Shown in pieces: positions 1-9,211 of a stretch of DNA of 64,000 bases (position 1 is the stretch's first letter; each line of letters starts with the position of its first letter). The notes beneath the pieces are model-generated. The model saw only the letters and a list, made by a program, of their open reading frames with translations, had not been told where the DNA came from and did no database searches. This stretch comes from Streptosporangiales bacterium. GTDB taxonomy: Bacteria; Actinomycetota; Actinomycetes; Streptosporangiales; WHST01. The position numbers were made by a program, and so were the translations under genes. Location: contig WHTA01000021.1 of the NCBI GenBank assembly GCA_009379825.1, positions 1 to 64,000 on the forward strand. The letters are read 5' to 3'.

Positions 1-63
1 ACCTGGTGCGGACACGGCATCTTCGCCCACAACCTGGTCAAGATCGGTGCACTGGCCGCGTGA
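1..63 (+). CDS. transposase, C-terminal fragment (5' end outside window)
   Basis: An open frame enters from the left edge and ends at TGA 61-63. The last 20 residues include GHGIFAHNLVKIGALAA, which resembles the C-terminal end of DDE transposases of the IS5/IS1182 type (G-hydrophobic-x-x-HNL-hydrophobic-K-I). Only the tail is visible, so family and integrity cannot be judged. The 86 bp between its stop and the end of menE hold no gene; the right inverted repeat of the element may lie there but I cannot define it without the left end. Confidence 0.55.
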   Translation, partial: TWCGHGIFAHNLVKIGALAA

Positions 64-149
64 AGAGCCACCCGGGAAGACCACGCTCGAAGAAACCCAC
101 CGAACACGAACCAGGTCACCCCAGCCCACCATTTTTCAGGTCGAAGTAC

Positions 150-1343
150 CTAGGACATCCGCTCCCTGCTGGCGTCGGCCAAGAGTTGCTGCACCGCTAG
201 CCGATCGGTCTTCCCCGAGCTCAGCTGCGGGATGGCCGGGACGTACACCAGCTCGCGCGGTGCCCACGCGCGCGGGCTGGTGCGGGCCACGTGGGCGCGC
301 AGCTCGGCCAGCGTGGGGTGGGCGCCCGCCGCGGGCGCGACGACCGCGGTCACCCGCTCGCCCCACTGCGCGTCGGCGACGGCGGCGCAGGCCGCGGCCG
401 CGACCGCCGGGTGGCCGACCAGCGTCTGCTCGACGGCGGCCAGCGGCACGTTCACGCCGCCGGAGACCGCCACGTGGTCGGCGCGGCCGAGGATCTCCAG
501 CCGGCCGTCCGGCGTGTGCCGGCCCAGGTCCGGCGTCACGTGCACCCGGCGGCCGCGTACGTGCTGGAACGCGGCGGCGGTCAGGTCAGGGCGCAGCCGG
601 TAGCCGGCGGCGAGCACCGGGCCGGCGAGCAGCACCCGGCCGTCGTCGCGGATCTCGACGTCCACGCCGGCCAGCGGCTGGCCGTCGTAGACGCAACCGC
701 CGCAGGTCTCGCTCATGCCGTACGTGGTGGTCACCGCGACGCCGGCGGCCCTGGCCCGGTCGAGCAGCCCGTCCGGCGCGGCCGAGCCGCCGAGCAGCAC
801 GGCGTGGTACCCGCGCAGCGCGTCGCGGCCGGCCGGCTCGGCGAGCAGCCGGCCGAGCTGGGTGGGCACGAGCGCCGTGTAGTGCCTGGTGCCGGCGTCG
901 AGCTTGCCGGTGGCCGCGACGAAGCCGTCGACGGTGAACCCGCCGCTGGTGTCGAGCGCGACCGGCGTGGTGCCGCCGACCAGCGAACGCACCACGACCT
1001 GCAGCCCGGCGACGTACTGCGCGGGCAGGGCGAGCAGCCACTGGCCCGGGCCGCCGAGGTGGTCGAGCGTGGCGGTGGCCGAGGCGCGCAGCGCGGCCGC
1101 GGGCAGCAGCACCGGCTTCGGCTCGCCGCTGGAGCCGGACGTGGTCACCACCGCCGCGATGCCGGGCGCGTCGACCGGTTCGTCCGGGCGGAGCGCGGCG
1201 AGCAGCTCGTCGGCCGGCCACTCCGGCACCAGCGCGAGCGGAGGGCCGTGCCCGTCGAGGGCGGCGCCGAGCGGGGGGAGCAGCGCGTCGAGCGCCGCGG
1301 CGTCGGCCGGGCAGGGCAGGACGTCGAGGTGGTCAGGGCTCAC
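150..1343 (-). CDS. menE: o-succinylbenzoate--CoA ligase (MenE)
   Basis: Activates o-succinylbenzoate to its CoA thioester in menaquinone synthesis. The 397-residue protein has the AMP-binding P-loop TSGSSGEPK near residues 68-76, the YGMSET adenylation motif near 208-213 and a C-terminal SSGK whose lysine near 378 is the likely catalytic lysine of the ANL fold. It is slightly short for the ANL superfamily, as actinobacterial MenE proteins usually are. I chose GTG 1343 because the open frame upstream runs antisense through menC. It diverges from menC across 39 bp, and menD follows menC, so the men cluster flanks one shared promoter region. Confidence 0.9.
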   Translation of the reverse strand: MSPDHLDVLPCPADAAALDALLPPLGAALDGHGPPLALVPEWPADELLAALRPDEPVDAPGIAAVVTTSGSSGEPKPVLLPAAALRASATATLDHLGGPGQWLLALPAQYVAGLQVVVRSLVGGTTPVALDTSGGFTVDGFVAATGKLDAGTRHYTALVPTQLGRLLAEPAGRDALRGYHAVLLGGSAAPDGLLDRARAAGVAVTTTYGMSETCGGCVYDGQPLAGVDVEIRDDGRVLLAGPVLAAGYRLRPDLTAAAFQHVRGRRVHVTPDLGRHTPDGRLEILGRADHVAVSGGVNVPLAAVEQTLVGHPAVAAAACAAVADAQWGERVTAVVAPAAGAHPTLAELRAHVARTSPRAWAPRELVYVPAIPQLSSGKTDRLAVQQLLADASRERMS

Positions 1344-1370
1344 CCGAGCAAGTGTGCCCGGCCGCGGTAC

Positions 1371-1376
1371 TAGGCT
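1371..1376 (+). promoter_or_regulatory. -10 element of menC (leaderless promoter)
   Basis: TAGGCT fits the actinobacterial TANNNT -10 consensus and lies six bases before the GTG of menC. No Shine-Dalgarno sequence is present between them. This is the spacing expected for a leaderless transcript starting at the GTG. It is inference from sequence only. Confidence 0.5.
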
Positions 1377-1382
1377 GCTGGC

Positions 1383-2345
1383 GTGACCGACCCCGCGCAG
1401 CTGCACGTGTACGCCATCCCCATGCGCGAGCGGTTCCGCGGTACGGAGGTCAGGGAGGGCGTGCTGTTCCGCGGGCCGGCCGGCTGGGCGGAGTTCTCCC
1501 CGTTCCTCGACTACGACGACGTCACCTGTGTGCCGTGGCTCGCCGCCGCCAGGGAGGCCGCGTACGGCCGGTGGCCGGCGCCGGTACGCACGGAGATCCC
1601 GGTGAACTGCACCGTGCCCGCACTGCCGGCCGACCGGGTGGCCGCCGTCGTACGTGCGAGCGACGGGTGTACTACGGCCAAGGTGAAGGTCGCCGAGACT
1701 GGCCAGCAGCCAGGCGACGACCTGGAGCGGGTGGCCGCCGCGCGCGACGCGCTCGGCGCGGGCGGCCGGGTGCGGGTGGACGCCAACGGCGGCTGGGACG
1801 TGGACACCGCGGTGCGGATGATCGGCCAGCTGGACGCCGCGGCCGGCGGTCTGGAGTACGTCGAGCAGCCGTGCCGCACCGTCGAGGAGCTCGCCGCCGT
1901 ACGCCGCCGGGTGGACGTGCCGATCGCCGCCGACGAGTCGATCAGGCGCGCCGACGACCCGCTGCGGGTGGCCGCGTTGCAGGCCGCGGACGTCGCCGTG
2001 CTTAAGGTGCAGCCGATCGGCGGGGTGGCGGCCTGCCTGCGGGTCGCGGAGCAGATCCAGCTGCCGGTCGTGGTGTCGAGCGCGATCGAGACGAGCGTCG
2101 GGCTCGCCGCCGGGGTGGCGCTGGCCGCCGCGCTGCCGGAGCTGCCGTACGCCTGTGGCCTGGGCACTGTGCCGTTGCTCACGTCGGATGTCGTCGATCA
2201 CGCACTGTCGCCGAAACGTGGTGTGGTCCCCGTGTCGCGCCCCGAACCGACGGTGCAACGGATCACCATGTGCCGCCCGGACGCGGCGATCGTGCGACGC
2301 TGGGAGGAGCGGTTCGCCGCCGTGGCGGCGGCCAGTGCGGGTTAG
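1383..2345 (+). CDS. menC: o-succinylbenzoate synthase (MenC)
   Basis: Dehydrates SHCHC to o-succinylbenzoate in menaquinone synthesis; an enolase-superfamily enzyme. The 320-residue protein shows the expected order: KVKV catalytic-lysine motif near residue 100, VDANGGW and EQPC metal-ligand segments, AADES, and VLKVQPIGG with the second lysine near 206. Start GTG 1383 gives the best N-terminus and sits six bases after a TANNNT element. It is followed 61 bp later by menD on the same strand. Confidence 0.92.
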   Translation: MTDPAQLHVYAIPMRERFRGTEVREGVLFRGPAGWAEFSPFLDYDDVTCVPWLAAAREAAYGRWPAPVRTEIPVNCTVPALPADRVAAVVRASDGCTTAKVKVAETGQQPGDDLERVAAARDALGAGGRVRVDANGGWDVDTAVRMIGQLDAAAGGLEYVEQPCRTVEELAAVRRRVDVPIAADESIRRADDPLRVAALQAADVAVLKVQPIGGVAACLRVAEQIQLPVVVSSAIETSVGLAAGVALAAALPELPYACGLGTVPLLTSDVVDHALSPKRGVVPVSRPEPTVQRITMCRPDAAIVRRWEERFAAVAAASAG

Positions 2346-2406
2346 GGCGGCCGGCGCCGTGGAACGACCCGTTGGTCAGGCTGCAGTCGAGGCGGAAAGG
2401 GCGGCA

Positions 2407-4092
2407 GTGAACCCGTCGAGCGCGTTCGCCGAGGTGTTCGTGGACGAGCTCGTCCGTGGTGGCATGCGCGAGGCGGTGCTCGCCCCCGGGTCCCGGTCGG
2501 CGCCGCTGGCGCTCGCGCTCGTCGCGGACCAGCGGATCCGGCTGCACGTCAGGCACGACGAGCGCTCGGCCGGCTACCTCGCGCTCGGCCTGGCCAAGGT
2601 GTCCGGACAGCCGGTGGCGGTCGTCTGCACGTCGGGCACGGCGGTCGCGTCCGTGCACCCCGCGGTGCTCGAGGCGTCGCACGCGAGGGTGCCGCTGCTC
2701 GCGCTCACCGCCGACCGCCCGCCGGAGCTGCAGCAGACCGGCGCCAACCAGACCACAGACCAGGTGCGGGTCTTCGGCTCCGCGCCCCGCTGGGCGACCC
2801 AGCTCGGCGTGCCGGAACGCCGGTCTGGCGTCGTCGCGTACTGGCGTTCGGTCGCCGCCCGCGCCTGCGCGGTCGCCACCCGGCCGCTCGACGCCGGTCC
2901 TGTGCACGTCAACATGCCGCTGCGCGAGCCGCTGGTGCCGGACGACGACGACGGCGAGTGGCCGGAGCCGCTCGCCGGCCGGCCGGCCGGCCGGCCGTGG
3001 ATCGAGGTCGACCAGGCGCTGCCGCCGGTCGACGTGCTCGGCGATCCGCCCGAGCGCGGCGCGGTGCTGGTCGGCGAGGGCTGCCAGGACCCGGACGCCG
3101 CCGTCCGGCTGGCGCAGGCGCTGGCGTGGCCGGTGCTGTCCGAGCCGTCCGGCGACGCGCGTACGGCCGACGTCGCCATCGGCACCTTCCCGCTGCTGCT
3201 TGCCGACGAGGAGTTCGCCGCGCGGCACCGTCCCGACCTGGTCGTCGTCGCGGGCGCGCCGGGGCTGAGCCGCAGCGTGCTGGCCTGGCTGCGTGCGGCC
3301 GGTGAGCACCTGGTGGTCGATCCCGCGCCGGGCTTCGCCGACCCGACCCGCACCGCCACCCGGGTGGTGCCGGCCGTGCCGGTGCCCGGGGTACGACGCG
3401 AGCCCGGCCACTGGCTGCGTGCCTGGCAGGCGGCCGACGCCGCGGCGCGGCAGGCGGTCGACACGGTGCTCGACGAGACCGAGGAGCTCTCCGAGCCGCG
3501 GGTGGCGCGCGAGCTGTTCGCCGAGCTGCCGGACGGCGCACTGCTGTTCGCCGGTTCGAGCCGGCCGGGCCGCGACCTGGAGGCGTACGCGGTGCCGCGC
3601 ACCGGTGTGCACGTGTACGGCAACCGCGGGCTCGCGGGCATCGACGGCAGCGTGTCCGCGGCGATGGGAGCGGCGTACGCGCACCAGCGCGCCGGCGGTG
3701 GCCAGGCGTACGCGCTGCTCGGCGACCTCGCGTTGCTGCACGACGTGAACGGGTTCGCCGTGCCGCCTGGGGAGCAGCCGCCCGCGCTCACGTTCGTCGT
3801 GGTGGACAACGACGGCGGCGGCATCTTCTCGCTGCTCGAGCAGCAGGACGTGGCGGGCTTCGAGCGGGTCTTCGGCACGCCGCACGGGCTCGACCTCTGC
3901 GCGGTGCTCGCCGCGTACCGGGTGCCTGTCACCGAGGTGGCGAAGGCGGCCGACCTGCGTGCCGCGCTTGCACCGACGCCCGGCATCACGGCCGTGGTCG
4001 TACGTACCGACCGGGGCGACAACGCGGTTCTCCACAGGCGGGTGCAAGCCGCCGTCGGCGACGCGTTGGGCCAGCTACAGTCGGGGGCGTGA
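2407..4092 (+). CDS. menD: SEPHCHC synthase (MenD)
   Basis: Thiamine-diphosphate enzyme that joins 2-oxoglutarate to isochorismate, the committed step of menaquinone synthesis. The 561-residue protein begins with the family's N-terminal block (GGMREAVLAPGSRSAPLALA), followed by HDERSAGYLALGLAK and TSGTAVAS. The C-terminal ThDP/Mg region includes NRGLAGIDGS and VVDNDGGGIFSLL. GTG 2407 is chosen because it follows AGGCGGAAAGG at good spacing and removes a long non-homologous extension. The stop overlaps the GTG of ogt (GTGA). Confidence 0.93.
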   Translation: MNPSSAFAEVFVDELVRGGMREAVLAPGSRSAPLALALVADQRIRLHVRHDERSAGYLALGLAKVSGQPVAVVCTSGTAVASVHPAVLEASHARVPLLALTADRPPELQQTGANQTTDQVRVFGSAPRWATQLGVPERRSGVVAYWRSVAARACAVATRPLDAGPVHVNMPLREPLVPDDDDGEWPEPLAGRPAGRPWIEVDQALPPVDVLGDPPERGAVLVGEGCQDPDAAVRLAQALAWPVLSEPSGDARTADVAIGTFPLLLADEEFAARHRPDLVVVAGAPGLSRSVLAWLRAAGEHLVVDPAPGFADPTRTATRVVPAVPVPGVRREPGHWLRAWQAADAAARQAVDTVLDETEELSEPRVARELFAELPDGALLFAGSSRPGRDLEAYAVPRTGVHVYGNRGLAGIDGSVSAAMGAAYAHQRAGGGQAYALLGDLALLHDVNGFAVPPGEQPPALTFVVVDNDGGGIFSLLEQQDVAGFERVFGTPHGLDLCAVLAAYRVPVTEVAKAADLRAALAPTPGITAVVVRTDRGDNAVLHRRVQAAVGDALGQLQSGA

Positions 4093-4610
4093 CCACCACC
4101 TCGATGTCCAGACCCGCCGCCGTGGCGGAGGCCGTGTTCGCCTCGCCGGTCGGCAAGATCGCCGTGCAGGTCGACGAGTCCGGCGTGCGGGTGATCGACT
4201 TCCTCGGCAAGGAGTCGCCGGCGCCGGTGGACGAGCGGCCCGCGCACCCCGTGCTGCGTGAGGTCGGCGAGCAGCTGCGCACGTACTTCGCCGGCGAGCG
4301 CACCACGTTCGACCTGCCGCTGGCGTTTCGCGGCTCGCCGTTCCAGCTCCGGGTGTGGCAGGCGCTGCTCGAAGTGCCTTACGGCTACACCTGGACGTAC
4401 AAGGAGCTCGCCGAGCGGGTGGACGGCTCCGCGAACCCGCGTTCGGTCGGGTCGGCGAACGGGCAGAACCCGCTGCCCATCGTGGTGCCCTGTCACCGGG
4501 TGGTCGGCGCCGACGGCACGCTGGTGGGCTACGGCGGCGGGCTGGACATCAAGCGCAAGCTGCTTGAGCTGGAGGCGCGGGTCAGGATCGCCACCGAGTT
4601 CGCGCCGTGA
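4089..4610 (+). CDS. ogt: methylated-DNA--[protein]-cysteine S-methyltransferase
   Basis: Transfers alkyl groups from O6-alkylguanine to its own cysteine. The active-site motif PCHRV lies near residues 137-141, preceded by the helix-turn-helix region (GSPFQLRVWQALLEVPYG) that binds DNA and followed by GYGGGLDIKRKLLELE. Length (173 aa) is normal. GTG 4089 overlaps the menD stop, and its own stop overlaps the next GTG, so it is translationally coupled in the menC-menD operon although functionally unrelated. Confidence 0.92.
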   Translation: MTTTSMSRPAAVAEAVFASPVGKIAVQVDESGVRVIDFLGKESPAPVDERPAHPVLREVGEQLRTYFAGERTTFDLPLAFRGSPFQLRVWQALLEVPYGYTWTYKELAERVDGSANPRSVGSANGQNPLPIVVPCHRVVGADGTLVGYGGGLDIKRKLLELEARVRIATEFAP

Positions 4611-5302
4611 GCACCTCCACCGAGCGGCCGACCGTGCTGCGCCGTGCGCCAGGCGCGCTCGGCGGTGAGGTGGTGCTGCGGGCTCGTACGGACGGCGAAG
4701 GCGAGCCGGTGCACGAGCTGATCGTCGACGGCGTGTTCGCCATGGACACCGTGCACACCGCCACCGAGCGGCTGCTCGCGACGGCCGTCCTCGACCGCGT
4801 CGCCGGCGACGCCTTGACCGTCGCCGTCGGCGGCCTCGGCCTCGGCTACACGGTGCGCGCACTGCTCGACGAGCCGCGGGTGGGTGCCGTCGAGGTGGTC
4901 GAGCTGGAGCCGAACCTGGTCGAGTGGCTGTCGTCCGGTGTGGTGCCCGGCGGCGCCGAGCTGATGCACGACCCGCGGGTGCGGGTGCGTACCGGCGACG
5001 TGCGCGCGGTGCTGCCCACGCTGCTGCCCGCCGAGTCGGTGGACTGCGTGCTGCTCGACGTGGACAACGGCCCGCTGTTCCTCGTACACGGCGCCAACGC
5101 GCCGGTGTACGAGGAGCCGTTCCTGGCCGCCTGCCTCGCCCGGCTGCGACCGGGCGGCGTGCTCGCCGTCTGGTCCGCCGACCCGGCGCCGGCCCTGCAC
5201 CGCACGCTCACCGCCCTGGCCGCGTCCTGCGACGAGATCCCGCTGCAGGTGGCCAGGGAGGGCAGGACGTTCAGCTACGCCCTGTACCTGGCCACCCGCT
5301 GA
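4607..5302 (+). CDS. spermidine-synthase-like class I methyltransferase fold protein
   Basis: A 231-residue protein with a Rossmann SAM-like fold: VAVGGLGLGYTVRALL (motif I) near residues 69-84, VEVVELEPNLVEW (acidic loop), RVRTGDVRAVL and VDCVLLDVDNGP. This pattern matches the spermidine synthase/PMT family. No polyamine-binding tetrad can be assigned, and actinobacterial members of this group are generally of unknown substrate. The GTG overlaps the ogt stop. It ends 16 bp from the convergent TRAP solute-binding gene. Role in polyamine metabolism is not claimed. Confidence 0.7.
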   Translation: MSTSTERPTVLRRAPGALGGEVVLRARTDGEGEPVHELIVDGVFAMDTVHTATERLLATAVLDRVAGDALTVAVGGLGLGYTVRALLDEPRVGAVEVVELEPNLVEWLSSGVVPGGAELMHDPRVRVRTGDVRAVLPTLLPAESVDCVLLDVDNGPLFLVHGANAPVYEEPFLAACLARLRPGGVLAVWSADPAPALHRTLTALAASCDEIPLQVAREGRTFSYALYLATR

Positions 5303-5318
5303 CGCGACTCGCGCCTCC

Positions 5319-6317
5319 CTACTTCGGCGCCTTGAGCTCGTCCAGGGCCTGCTCGGCGCCCGGGTGCAGCTTGACCGGTGTGGTCTGGCGCGCGGTGTCC
5401 AGCGAGATGTCCTTCGACGCCGGGTGCACCTTCACCAGCTGCTGCTTCTTGTCGAAGATCAGCTTGGTGATCGCACAGGCGTTCGACTTCGCGAAGTCGT
5501 CCTTCACCAGGAGGACGTTCGGGGTGTCGAACGTCTTGATGTCCTCGGGCGTCTTGTAGACGTCCTTGCTGATCGTCGACGCCTCGTAGACGTCGTTGAT
5601 CTCCTTCATCTTCGGCAGCATCGGGCTGACGTCGATGAACTTCACCTTGTCGCCGAGCGAGGTGAACAGGTCGGTGATCTGCGGGGTGGGCAGGCCGCCG
5701 GACCAGAACAGCCCGTCGATGGTGCCGTCCTTCATCCCGTCGGCGGTCTTCACCATGTCGAGCCGCTGCGCCTTGATGTCCTTCGCCGGGTCGACGCCGG
5801 CCTGCTCGAGTAGCCGGTTCGCGATCACCTCGGTGCCGGACTTCGGCGAACCGGTGGAGATGGTCTTGCCCTTCATGTCCTCGAGCGAGTCGATGCCGGA
5901 GTCGGCACGCACGACGACGTGCGTGGTGTTCGGGTACAGGTTGGTCAGCGCGCGGACCGGCTGCGGCTGGTCGAACGACTCGTTGCCGTTCACCGCGTCC
6001 GCGGCGGTGTCGGACAATGAGAACGCGACGTCGTAGGTGCCGTCGACGAGCTGCTCGATGTTCTGCACCGACGCACCCGTCTCGGCCGCGGTCGCCTTCA
6101 GGTCGGTGTTCTTGCTGATGACCTGCGCGAGGCCGCCGCCGACGACGTAGTACACGCCGGTGGAGTTGCCGGTGGCGATGGTGATGGAGCCGCTGCCGGC
6201 TTCGCACTTGCCGCCACCCACGGCTTCCGGTTCCTGCTTGCCTCCACATCCGGACGCGGTGGCCACCAGCCCCACGACCAGCGCGGGGGCCAACAGCTTG
6301 ACGAGGCGCTTCTTCAC
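5319..6317 (-). CDS. TAXI-family TRAP transporter solute-binding lipoprotein
   Basis: Extracytoplasmic substrate-binding subunit of a TRAP transporter. It has a signal peptide with a lipobox-like VATASGC (lipidated Cys near residue 25), then SITIATGNSTGVYYVVGGGLAQVI, the glycine-rich N-terminal signature of the TAXI family. Later segments such as SGTEVIANRLLEQAG and DGLFWSGGLPTP also fit. Length is 332 aa. GTG 6317 is chosen because GAAGGGA precedes it and it overlaps the stop of the upstream permease gene by 4 bp. The partner permease is frameshifted, so the transporter may not work. Confidence 0.88.
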   Translation of the reverse strand: MKKRLVKLLAPALVVGLVATASGCGGKQEPEAVGGGKCEAGSGSITIATGNSTGVYYVVGGGLAQVISKNTDLKATAAETGASVQNIEQLVDGTYDVAFSLSDTAADAVNGNESFDQPQPVRALTNLYPNTTHVVVRADSGIDSLEDMKGKTISTGSPKSGTEVIANRLLEQAGVDPAKDIKAQRLDMVKTADGMKDGTIDGLFWSGGLPTPQITDLFTSLGDKVKFIDVSPMLPKMKEINDVYEASTISKDVYKTPEDIKTFDTPNVLLVKDDFAKSNACAITKLIFDKKQQLVKVHPASKDISLDTARQTTPVKLHPGAEQALDELKAPK

Positions 6318-8415
6318 GACGACGTCCCTTCGTTGAGTGGTCGACGGAGGTCTCCGCCGGTCCGGTGACGGAATGTTCGTACGAGATGGATCACGATCGC
6401 CGCGGCGAGGAATCCGAACCCCACGAGGATCGTGACCGGTTGGAGGTACAGGAGCAACGCGGCGGCAGGCGCGCACAGCAGGCGTTCCAGCCAGTGTGCG
6501 CGCTGCACGATCCAACCGCCGGTGACGACGGCCAGCGCCGCCACGGCGATCGCCGAGACCGCCGTCGTCCAGAGCACGTCGACGAACGAGCCGCGGAACA
6601 GCAGGTGCGCGCCGTTGTCGGTGAGCACGAACGCCAGCGGCACAAGGAACGCGGGCAGGGTGTACTTCCACGTCTGCCACATGGTCTTGATGACGTGGCC
6701 GCCGGTGATCGCGGCGGACGCGACGGCGGCGAGCGCGGTCGGCGGCGAGACCTCGGAGAGCACTGCGTAGTAGAAGATGAACATCGCCGCCTCAGGTGGC
6801 GCGATGTCCAGCGCCATCAGCGCCGGCCCGATGACCACCCAGGCGATGATGAACGACGCGGTGACGGGCACCGCCAGGCCGAGCACGCCGACCGCGATCG
6901 CGGCGAAGACCGCGGTGATGATCAGCGTTCCCGTCGGGCTCGCCGCCAGGGCTTGCGCCAGCGAGACGAGCAGGTCGCTGAGCTCCTGGCCCATCCCGGT
7001 CTTCGTGATGACCGACGTGATGATGCCGGCCGCCGCACATACCGCGACGACCGCGAGCGCCGACCTGATCCCCGTGGACAACGCGAGGTAGACGCCCTTC
7101 ACGTAGCCGAGCAACGAGTCCCTGAGCGGCTGTTGCTCCGAGTCCGGTTCGCGCGGGTCGCGGCGGCTGATCACGCGCTCGGCCAGTCCGAAAGTCAGCG
7201 CGACGAGCGTCGCGTACACCACCGCGCGGAACGGTGGGATGTCGAGCGCGAGGAACAGGACGATGACACCGAGGGACAGGAAGTGGTAGCCGAACCGCAG
7301 CAGCAGCTTCCATGCGCTCTTCGCGTGGATCTCGACGGCCGCGGCGCCGAACCTGCGTGCGTCGATCTCCACCGCGAGCAGGATGCCCAGGTAGTAGAGC
7401 AGTGTGGGCACGATCGCCCAGATGAGCACGTTCAGGTACGACGTCTGCAGGTACTCGGCGATGATGAACGCGTCGGCGGTGAAAGGATCGCGCCGATGCC
7501 GGACGCCGCGAGCATGCCGCCGGCGTTCTCCCTCGGGTAGCCGGCCTGCTTGAGGATCGGCCACGTGACCGAGCCGAGGCTGACGGCGGTCGCCGTGCCA
7601 GAACCCGACACCGTGCCGAGCAGGAACCCCGACGTCGCGACCGTACGGCCGGGCGCCGTGCGGGACTTGCGGAACGCGGCGAAGCTGAAGTCGATGAAGA
7701 ACTTGCCGGCACCGGTCGAGTCGAGCACCGCGCCGTAGATGGTGAACAGCACGATGTAGCTGGCCGCGACGTCCAGCGGTACGCCGTAGAAGCCGCTTGC
7801 GTCGTTGTAGAGCCCGTTGATGATCTGGTCGATGTCGATGCCTGCGTGCGCGATCGGCAGGCCCTGCGGCAGGTACCCGCCGTAGTACGCGTAGAGGAAG
7901 AACGCCACGCACACACCGGGCAGGATCCAGCCGGTCGTGCGGCGGGTGGCTTCGAGGATGAGCAGGAGCAGCAGGCCGCCCATCACCACGTCGAGGACGG
8001 TCAGTGACCCCTGCCGGTTGAGGAACGCGTTGAAGCCGCCGCCGCCGAGGTCACCGAGTGGCAGCGGGAGTACCGGGTAGAGACAGGTGACGAACGCGAC
8101 ACCGGCCAGGGCCCAGTCGAGCGCTCCGGGGTTGTCGTTGGTCGGTTGGCCAGGCTGCCGGCGGCGGGTGGTCATCCGGTAGCAGACGAAGACGACCGGC
8201 AGCGCGAAGGCCAGGAACAGCATCAGGTAGAACTGGTTGCCGTTCGGCAGTGGCGAGAAGACCTGCCACACCACGAACAGCGACACCGCGAAGCACACGA
8301 ACGTGACGCCGGCGGCGACCCGACCGGACAACCTCCTGGACGGACGCTCCTCGTCGCGCTGTTCGGCGAGTTCCTTGACGCCCTGACTGTCCCCGTCGGT
8401 GGTCGCCGTCGCCAT
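6314..8415 (-). pseudogene. TRAP transporter fused permease (DctQM type), frameshifted
   Basis: Encodes a large membrane protein fusing the small and large TRAP permease domains, with many hydrophobic segments. Reading from ATG 8415, the first frame runs to GIGAILSPP near 7486 and then becomes nonsense. The family sequence resumes at once in another frame with DAFIIAEYLQ and continues to 6314. Family members usually carry four residues (such as TLGA) between SPP and this AF.IAE segment, so the simplest repair is restoring about 13 bp. It overlaps the solute-binding gene by 4 bp. A sequencing or assembly error cannot be excluded. Confidence 0.85.
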
Positions 8416-8463
8416 GGGCGGGACGTTACTGCGTAGCCCCGTCACTGCGCTACAGGAGATGCG

Positions 8464-8478
8464 TGAGACTTGGTCTCA
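8464..8478. promoter_or_regulatory. palindrome in the TRAP/menG divergent promoter region
   Basis: TGAGACttgGTCTCA is a perfect 6-bp inverted repeat with a 3-bp spacer. It lies 37-51 bp before the menG start and 48-62 bp before the start of the divergent TRAP permease. It has the size of a dimer operator. No regulator gene is adjacent, so the protein that binds it is unknown. Confidence 0.4.
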
Positions 8479-8515
8479 TGATGATTTCGTATCCCGCACG
8501 ACGGGAGGGGGCTCG

Positions 8516-9211
8516 GTGAGGGCTGGCCTCGACAAGCGCCCGGCCGAGGTCGCGGCGATGTTCGACCAGGTGGCGGCCAGGTACGACGCGACCAACCTGG
8601 TCATGTCGCTCGGTCAGGACCGCCTGCTGTGGCGGCCCGCCGTGGTGCGTGCGATCGACCCGCGTCCCGGCCAGCGAATCCTCGACCTGGCCGCCGGCAC
8701 CGGCCCGTCCACGGTGCCGCTGGCCGAACTCGGCGCCGAGGTGGTCGCGTGCGACTTCTCGCTCGGCATGCTGCGGGTCGGCAAGCGTCGACACCCCGAG
8801 CTGCCGTTCGTCGCGGCGGACGCGCTCGCGCTGCCGTTCGCGGACGCCACGTTCGACGCCGTGACCATCTCGTTCGGGTTGCGCAACATCGTGGACGTCC
8901 ACACGGCGCTGGCCGAGCTGCTGCGGGTGACGGTGCCTGGCGGCCGGATCGTGGTCTGCGAGGTGAGCACCCCGACGTGGCGACCGTTCCGCCTCGCGTA
9001 CGACGTCTTCCTCGGCCAGGTGCTGCCGGCGGCGGGACGCGTGGTGTCGAGCGACCCCGAGGCGTACCGGTACCTCGTCGACTCGATCAGGGAGTGGCCC
9101 GACCAACCGGCGCTCGCCCGTACGTTGCAGGACGCCGGCTGGTCGCGGGTCGCGTGGCGCAACCTCTCCGGCGGCGCCGTCGCACTGCATCGCGGTTACC
9201 GTCCCGGCTGA
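8516..9211 (+). CDS. menG: demethylmenaquinone methyltransferase (MenG/UbiE)
   Basis: Adds the C-methyl group to demethylmenaquinone, the last or near-last step of the pathway. The 231-residue protein has [21 protein letters not shown] at the N-terminus, SAM motif [16 protein letters not shown] near residues 60-74, [10 protein letters not shown], and the UbiE signature [10 protein letters not shown] near residues 120-130. GTG 8516 follows GGGAGGGG and removes 39 poorly conserved residues. It lies between the men cluster and menJ-nuo but is separated from both. The last base overlaps the ATG of the next gene. Confidence 0.9.
   Translation: MRAGLDKRPAEVAAMFDQVAARYDATNLVMSLGQDRLLWRPAVVRAIDPRPGQRILDLAAGTGPSTVPLAELGAEVVACDFSLGMLRVGKRRHPELPFVAADALALPFADATFDAVTISFGLRNIVDVHTALAELLRVTVPGGRIVVCEVSTPTWRPFRLAYDVFLGQVLPAAGRVVSSDPEAYRYLVDSIREWPDQPALARTLQDAGWSRVAWRNLSGGAVALHRGYRPG

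Noticed and set aside
150-2258. A 702-codon minus-strand open frame starting inside menC.
   Set aside because: Only the part after GTG 1343 has MenE homology; the upstream part is antisense to menC and is an open frame caused by high GC.
2981-3000. Short tandem CCGG repeats (GCCGGCCGGCCGGCCGGCCG) inside menD.
   Set aside because: They encode AGRPAGRP in frame within a variable linker of MenD and do not disrupt the gene; simple high-GC slippage tract.
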